Source: Actinomycetota bacterium
Lineage (GTDB): Bacteria > Actinomycetota > Thermoleophilia > Gaiellales > Gaiellaceae
Assembly: GCA_020029625.1 (NCBI GenBank)
Contig: JAIBJP010000008.1
Coordinates: 1-26,584 of the forward strand
DNA: 26,584 bases
Direction: 5' to 3'
Below are positions 22,746 through 26,584 of this stretch, piece after piece (within the stretch, counting starts at the first letter, position 1; each line of letters opens with the position of its first letter). The translations under genes and the position numbers were made by a program. The notes under the pieces were generated by a model, which saw only the letters and a program-made list of their open reading frames with translations, was not told the origin of the DNA and did not search any database.

Positions 22746-23972
22746 ATGAAGCGTCTCGTCATCCTGCTTCCGGTCCTCCTCGCGTTCCAGGTCGGCGTGC
22801 AGCCCGCGCTCGCCTGGACCTGGCCCGTGGATGGGCCGGTGCTACGACCGTTCAAGCTCGGCGACGACCCCTACGCCGGCGGGCAGCACCGCGGCATCGA
22901 CATCGGAGCGCCCTTGGGAGCCTCGGTGCGCGCGCCCGCGGGTGGGGCGATCAGCTTTGCCGGGACGGTGCCGGCGAGCGGCAAAAGCGTGACGATTCAG
23001 ACGTCGGACGGGTACTCGGTCACGCTCGTCCAGTTGGGGTCGATCGGCGTAACGCGCGGTGCGGGGGTTGCGGAAGGCGCCGTCGTCGGGACGATCGGGC
23101 CGAGCGGGGAGCCGGGAATCGCCGCGCCGCACGTCCATCTCGGCGTTCGCCTCACGTCGGACCCGAACGGCTATCTCGATCCGCTTCGCTTCCTGCCGCC
23201 GCGCCCGGCCGGAGCGCCGGAGCCCGAGCCGACCTCTGTTCCCGCTCCCCAGACCGCATCGGCGCCTGCCGCCGACGCTCCGGCCCCGCCGGCGGCTTCG
23301 CCCCAGGCCACACCTACTCCGCAGCCCGGTGCCGAGGAGCCGGCGCTCCCGAGCCACGTCCGGCGGGTCGAGGCTCCTACGAGCGGGCATCTGGAAGCGA
23401 ACAGGAGCGGCCGCCTCTTGGCTCAGCGCGGGCTCGAGCACGCGGTCCGGCGAGGTGCGGTCGAGACTCGCCCTGGGGTAGAACCCACTGTGCTTCCGGC
23501 GCGGATGGAGCGGCGCTCGTTCGAGCTCTTGAAGAACCGTGCCCGCCAGGGGATCACGGCGATCGACGCACGCGGTCCGGGCGCTCGTTGGCCCTGGGCG
23601 CTGCTTCCCGCTCTCCTCGCCGCTGTCGCGGGTCTAGCCGTCCTGCGTCGCCAGCTCGGCGATGCAGGAGCGACAGACCGATCGACCGCGGTATTCCTCG
23701 AGCGGGTCGTCGCCTCCGCAGAAGACGCACACGCTCTGCGGCTTCGAGAGGAGGATCGTCTCGTCCTTGACGGAGATCTCGAGCGGATCCTTCTCGCCGA
23801 GGCCGAAGCTCTTTCGGATCTCGATCGGGATCACGATGCGACCGAGCTCGTCGATGTGGCGGACGATCCCGGTTGTCGTCACCCCTCGCGACGAACGCGT
23901 CGCCGATCTCATCGCCTGTCTCGCGGCCATGGCCTCCGACCCTTGTGTCCGCCCGTGCGGGCCCATATGTGA
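22746..23972 (+). CDS. Secreted M23 peptidase-like protein with C-terminal membrane anchor; 3' end overlaps abrB
   Basis: A signal peptide (1-23, to ALAW) precedes a LytM/M23 domain with the zinc motif HRGID (H48, D52) and HVHLG (H129 and H131), so all ligands are present. This family cuts peptidoglycan cross-links or regulates other hydrolases at the cell surface. A Pro/Ala linker (about 147-200), a charged region and one membrane span (about 280-297, WALLPALLAAVAGLAVL) follow. Beyond LRRQ the frame stays open to 23972, but the last 110 codons are antisense to abrB and have no family features. The natural end may be near 23650 if a stop was lost, or the tail may be translated. GAGGGAG lies 6 nt before the ATG. 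Confidence 0.82.
   Translation: MKRLVILLPVLLAFQVGVQPALAWTWPVDGPVLRPFKLGDDPYAGGQHRGIDIGAPLGASVRAPAGGAISFAGTVPASGKSVTIQTSDGYSVTLVQLGSIGVTRGAGVAEGAVVGTIGPSGEPGIAAPHVHLGVRLTSDPNGYLDPLRFLPPRPAGAPEPEPTSVPAPQTASAPAADAPAPPAASPQATPTPQPGAEEPALPSHVRRVEAPTSGHLEANRSGRLLAQRGLEHAVRRGAVETRPGVEPTVLPARMERRSFELLKNRARQGITAIDARGPGARWPWALLPALLAAVAGLAVLRRQLGDAGATDRSTAVFLERVVASAEDAHALRLREEDRLVLDGDLERILLAEAEALSDLDRDHDATELVDVADDPGCRHPSRRTRRRSHRLSRGHGLRPLCPPVRAHM
23634..23966 (-). CDS. AbrB/SpoVT-type transcription factor with C-terminal zinc knuckles
   Basis: About 110 aa. The DNA-binding swapped-hairpin domain reads TGIVRHIDELGRIVIPIEIR and continues KSFGLGEKDPLEISVKDETILL. A C-terminal CVFCGG...CRSCIAELA has two CxxC pairs that may bind zinc. 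AbrB proteins are dimeric or tetrameric regulators of growth-phase genes. The gene lies opposite to its neighbours between rsmI and metG, as abrB does in Bacillus subtilis from memory. The start is uncertain: ATG 23966 has GGAGG 11 nt upstream; GTG 23984 and ATG 23930 are alternatives. The whole gene lies antisense to the end of the M23 reading frame. Confidence 0.88.
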   Translation of the reverse strand: MGPHGRTQGSEAMAARQAMRSATRSSRGVTTTGIVRHIDELGRIVIPIEIRKSFGLGEKDPLEISVKDETILLSKPQSVCVFCGGDDPLEEYRGRSVCRSCIAELATQDG

Positions 23973-24041
23973 GCTTTCCTCCACCTTGGTCTTTCTAACC
24001 CTGCAAAGGAGCGGAAGCCCGGTGTGGCGCGAGGCCGTCCC

Positions 24042-24047
24042 TATTAT
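24042..24047 (+). promoter_or_regulatory. -10 box of metG, probably giving a leaderless transcript
   Basis: TATTAT (5 of 6 matches to TATAAT) ends 8 nt before the GTG at 24056. No ribosome binding site lies between them. In actinobacteria this spacing commonly gives an mRNA that begins at the start codon. No clear -35 is visible. Confidence 0.55.
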
Positions 24048-24055
24048 TGCTCGCA

Positions 24056-25576
24056 GTGCGCGTCTACTTGACCACGCCCATCTATTACGTCAACGCGACG
24101 CCCCACATCGGCCACGCGTACACGACCATCGCAACGGACATCCTCGCCCGCCACCACCGACAGCGCGGGCACGAGACGTTCTTTCTCACCGGCACCGACG
24201 AGCACGGGACGAACATTCCCCGCGTCGCGGCCGAGGCCGGGCTCGACGTCAAGGCGTTCGTCGATCGCAACGCGGCCGCGTTCCGCGAGATGACCGAGCG
24301 GGTGAACGCGTCCAACGACTTCTTCATCCGCACCACAGACCCGCGCCACGAGGCGGCCGTCCAGGAGTTCGTCCAGCGAATCTACGACGCCGGCGAGATC
24401 TACGAAGACGTCTACGCGGGGCTCTACTGCCCACGCTGCGAGGCCTTCTACACCGAGGCCGAGCTGGTCGACGGCAAATGCCCCGTCCACGGGATCGTCC
24501 CCGAGTACGTGGAGGAGAAGAACTGGTTCTTCCGGTTGTCCGCCTACCAGGAGCGCCTGCTCGACCTGTACGACCGGAACCCGGAGTTCGTGCTTCCCCG
24601 CTTCCGTTACAACGAGGCCCGCAGCTTCATCGAGCAGGGGCTGGACGACATCAGCGTCAGCCGAGCCTCGGAGCAGTGGGGCGTGCCCGTTCCGTGGGAT
24701 CCGGGCCAGACCGTCTACGTCTGGGTCGACGCGCTCATCAACTACTGGAGCGCTCTGGCGTTCGCCCGCGAGGGCGAGGATCTGCGCCCCGTACTCTGGC
24801 CGGAGGTGCGGCATCTCCTTGCCAAGGACATCCTCAAGTTCCACTGCGTCATCTGGCCGGCCCTGCTCCTCGCGGCCGGGCTCGACGTCCCCAGGCAGCT
24901 CTTCGTGCACGGCTACCTGCTCTTCGGCGAGCAGAAGATGTCCAAGTCGCTCGGGAACGTCATCGACCCGCTCGATCTGATCGACGTCTACGGCGCGGAT
25001 CCCGTGCGCTTCTACGTCGTGCGTGAGGTTCAGTTCGGCCAGGACGGCAACGTCTCCATCGACGGGGTGCACGAGCGCTACGAGCGGGAGCTCGGCAACG
25101 ATCTTGGCAACCTCGTCTCGCGGACGACGGCGATGATCGCCAGGTATCGAGACGGTCGTCTGCCGGCGGCGACAGTCGCGGGCGCGGGCGGGGACCAGCT
25201 CGCCGGCCTGGGCGACGATGTCGCGCAGCAGCTCGAGTCCTTCGACATCACGGGGGCCCTCGAGCGGATCTGGAAGCAGGTGCGCTCGCTGAACGCGCTC
25301 GTCGAGGAGCGAAAGCCGTGGGAGCTGGCGAAGGACGACTCGGGGGCTGCGGCCCTCGACGGGACCTTGTACGAGCTCGCCGACGGGCTCCGCGCGGTCG
25401 CCGTGGTGCTCGCGCCCTACCTTCCGGAGACGGCGCCGCGCATCCTCGAATCCTTGAACCAGCCTCTGGATCTCAGCTGGGAAGGCGTCGCGTCCGGCAA
25501 GGCCGTCCCCGTCGAGGGGATCAAGCCGGCTGCCCCGCTGTTTCCCCGGGTGGAAGCTCCCTCCGCCGCCGCCTGA
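24056..25576 (+). CDS. metG: Methionyl-tRNA synthetase
   Basis: 506 aa from GTG 24056 (an upstream TTG at 24047 overlaps the -10 box and is less likely). This class I synthetase charges tRNA-Met for both initiation and elongation. The HIGH-type motif is PHIGH (residues 16-20) and the KMSKS loop is complete (294-298). A zinc knuckle CPRC...CPVH is in the connective domain (about 125-148). WVDALINYWSAL and FFLTGTDEHGTN are typical of the methionine pocket. The C-terminal anticodon-binding helices include KPWELAK. The C-terminal dimerisation domain of the E. coli type is absent, as in short MetRS. One base separates it from tatD. Confidence 0.97.
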   Translation: MRVYLTTPIYYVNATPHIGHAYTTIATDILARHHRQRGHETFFLTGTDEHGTNIPRVAAEAGLDVKAFVDRNAAAFREMTERVNASNDFFIRTTDPRHEAAVQEFVQRIYDAGEIYEDVYAGLYCPRCEAFYTEAELVDGKCPVHGIVPEYVEEKNWFFRLSAYQERLLDLYDRNPEFVLPRFRYNEARSFIEQGLDDISVSRASEQWGVPVPWDPGQTVYVWVDALINYWSALAFAREGEDLRPVLWPEVRHLLAKDILKFHCVIWPALLLAAGLDVPRQLFVHGYLLFGEQKMSKSLGNVIDPLDLIDVYGADPVRFYVVREVQFGQDGNVSIDGVHERYERELGNDLGNLVSRTTAMIARYRDGRLPAATVAGAGGDQLAGLGDDVAQQLESFDITGALERIWKQVRSLNALVEERKPWELAKDDSGAAALDGTLYELADGLRAVAVVLAPYLPETAPRILESLNQPLDLSWEGVASGKAVPVEGIKPAAPLFPRVEAPSAAA

Positions 25577-25577
25577 G

Positions 25578-26330
25578 GTGATCGACACGCATGCGCATCT
25601 CGACGCCCTCGACGGAGAGGCGGCCGACGCGCTCGCGCGGGCGCGGGAGGTAGGCGTGACAAGAGTGATCGCGGTTGGATCGGGTCTCGATTCGTGCCGG
25701 GCGACCCTCGAGGTCGCCGAGCGGGAGGAGGGTGTCTTCGCGGCCCTCGGCCTCCATCCGCACCAGGCCGGGGACGTCGCGGAGGGCGACTTCGAGCAGC
25801 TCGAAGAGCTGCTCGCCCACCCGAAAGCGGTCGCCGTGGGTGAGGCCGGCCTCGACCACTACCGCGACTATGCGCCCCACGACCGTCAGCTCGAGTCCTT
25901 TGGGGCTCAGGCCGCGCTCGCGGTGAGGCTAGGCAAGCCACTCGTCGTCCATTCGCGCGCTGCTGACGAAGAGACCGCCGCCGTCCTCGCGGAGCTTCCC
26001 GAACTAGCTCGGGTCGTCCTCCATTGCTTCTCCTCGCTCGGGCTCCTCGGCCCGGCGCTCGAGCGCGGCTGGTATGTCTCTTTCGCGGGAAACGTCACGT
26101 ATCCAAACGCAACGGAGCTCCGCGCGGCCGCGGCCCGGGTGCCGCCTGACCGCCTCCTGGCCGAAACGGACAGCCCTTACCTTGCCCCGCAGCCGAGGCG
26201 CGGCCGGCGCAACGAGCCGGCCAACGTGGTCCATACGCTTGCCGTGCTCGCCGAGGTCCGGGGCGTCGACCCGGCCGAGCTCGAGCGGACGATCGACGCA
26301 AACGCGACCACCGTCTTCGGGCTGCCGTGA
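25578..26330 (+). CDS. TatD-family metal-dependent hydrolase/DNase
   Basis: 250 aa, a TIM-barrel metal hydrolase. Metal ligands are visible in order: THAHLD near the start, the glutamate of AVGEAGLDHY, the histidines of LVVHSR and VVLHCFSS, and the aspartate of ETDSPYLAP. Close homologues are 3'-5' exonucleases acting in DNA repair and cell-death-related DNA breakdown, although many are annotated only as hydrolases. The GTG lies 1 nt after the metG stop, and its stop overlaps the rsmA start (GTGA), so metG-tatD-rsmA are co-translated, as in many bacteria. Confidence 0.94.
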   Translation: MIDTHAHLDALDGEAADALARAREVGVTRVIAVGSGLDSCRATLEVAEREEGVFAALGLHPHQAGDVAEGDFEQLEELLAHPKAVAVGEAGLDHYRDYAPHDRQLESFGAQAALAVRLGKPLVVHSRAADEETAAVLAELPELARVVLHCFSSLGLLGPALERGWYVSFAGNVTYPNATELRAAAARVPPDRLLAETDSPYLAPQPRRGRRNEPANVVHTLAVLAEVRGVDPAELERTIDANATTVFGLP

Positions 26331-26584
26331 AGGTCCCCATCGCCCGCAAGCGGGAGCTCGGCCAGCACTTCCTCGTCGACGAGAACATCGTCGCCGTCGC
26401 GGGGAGGATGGCCGAGCTTGGGCCTGACGATGTCGTGCTCGAGGTCGGCCCGGGTCTCGGAGTGCTCACGTCGCACCTCGCCGACCAGGTCCGGGTCGTA
26501 CACGCGGTCGAGATCGACCGGGGTCTCGAGTCGCACCTCCGCCAGCGCTTCGGCACACGGGGGAACGTGAACCTCGTCTTCGCC
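26327..26584 (+). CDS. rsmA: 16S rRNA dimethyladenosine transferase (N-terminal part, cut by window edge)
   Basis: 86 codons are visible from a GTG that overlaps the tatD stop by 4 nt. The start reads IARKRELGQHFLVDENIV, the KsgA signature, followed by SAM motif I, VVLEVGPGLGVLTSHLA, and the acidic motif II (AVEID). The enzyme dimethylates A1518 and A1519 of 16S rRNA late in small-subunit assembly. The remainder of the gene (usually about 270 aa) lies beyond the window. Confidence 0.95.
   Translation, partial: MKVPIARKRELGQHFLVDENIVAVAGRMAELGPDDVVLEVGPGLGVLTSHLADQVRVVHAVEIDRGLESHLRQRFGTRGNVNLVFA

Noticed and set aside
1..26584. CRISPR arrays, tRNA or rRNA genes, insertion sequences, phage or defence genes
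   Set aside because: No regularly spaced repeats, RNA gene signatures, transposase or integrase motifs, or known defence domains were seen on either strand.

Overview
The window is GC-rich, densely packed chromosomal DNA with many GTG starts and stop/start overlaps. It looks like a deep-branching actinobacterium, most likely of the Thermoleophilia/Gaiellales kind (inference). The evidence is a paired inositol-phosphate synthase and CDP-alcohol phosphotransferase of the actinobacterial phosphatidylinositol-phosphate type, a dnaK-grpE-dnaJ-hspR-clpB heat-shock cluster with a MerR-type HspR, a large cyclase/STAND-ATPase regulator, and LCP and FmdB proteins. No tRNA, rRNA, CRISPR array, insertion sequence or prophage was found.

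Region 1 (1-6287, minus strand) runs moaA, a CDP-alcohol phosphotransferase (probably PIP synthase), a tandem ribbon-helix-helix (RHH) module in frame with inositol-3-phosphate synthase, a class III cyclase fused to a STAND ATPase, and the start of a dodecin gene. The synthase makes inositol phosphate and its neighbour would load it onto lipid. The RHH module sits directly beside a near-perfect palindrome and is not separated from the enzyme by a stop codon. A 12-bp hairpin covers the ribosome binding site of the cyclase gene.

Region 2 (6288-7174) has a small CsbD-like stress gene with a sigma-B-like promoter and a good terminator, then a decayed EamA transporter. Region 3 (7175-13953, plus) is the heat-shock cluster: dnaK, grpE, dnaJ, a small two-span membrane protein, hspR and clpB, mostly overlapping by 1-3 nt.

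Region 4 (14004-15222, plus) holds a multi-span membrane protein, a GYD-domain protein and a small unknown protein. Region 5 (15237-17511, minus) is a coupled operon of a PfkB kinase (probable pseudouridine kinase), pseudouridine-5'-phosphate glycosidase and a cytochrome P460-like c-heme lipoprotein. Region 6 (17522-20874) has a small anchored protein, a GT39-like membrane glycosyltransferase, an FmdB zinc ribbon and an LCP cell-wall ligase.

Region 7 (20901-26584, mostly plus) has a ROK sugar kinase, rsmI, an M23 peptidase-like secreted protein, an AbrB/SpoVT-type regulator on the opposite strand, metG, tatD and the start of rsmA/ksgA. The order rsmI-abrB-metG-tatD-ksgA resembles the Bacillus subtilis arrangement. 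The abrB gene lies wholly antisense inside the open 3' end of the M23 frame.

Most of the window is housekeeping. The best candidates for something new are the RHH-Ino1 junction with its palindrome, the cyclase hairpin, the pseudouridine/P460 operon and the M23/abrB nesting.
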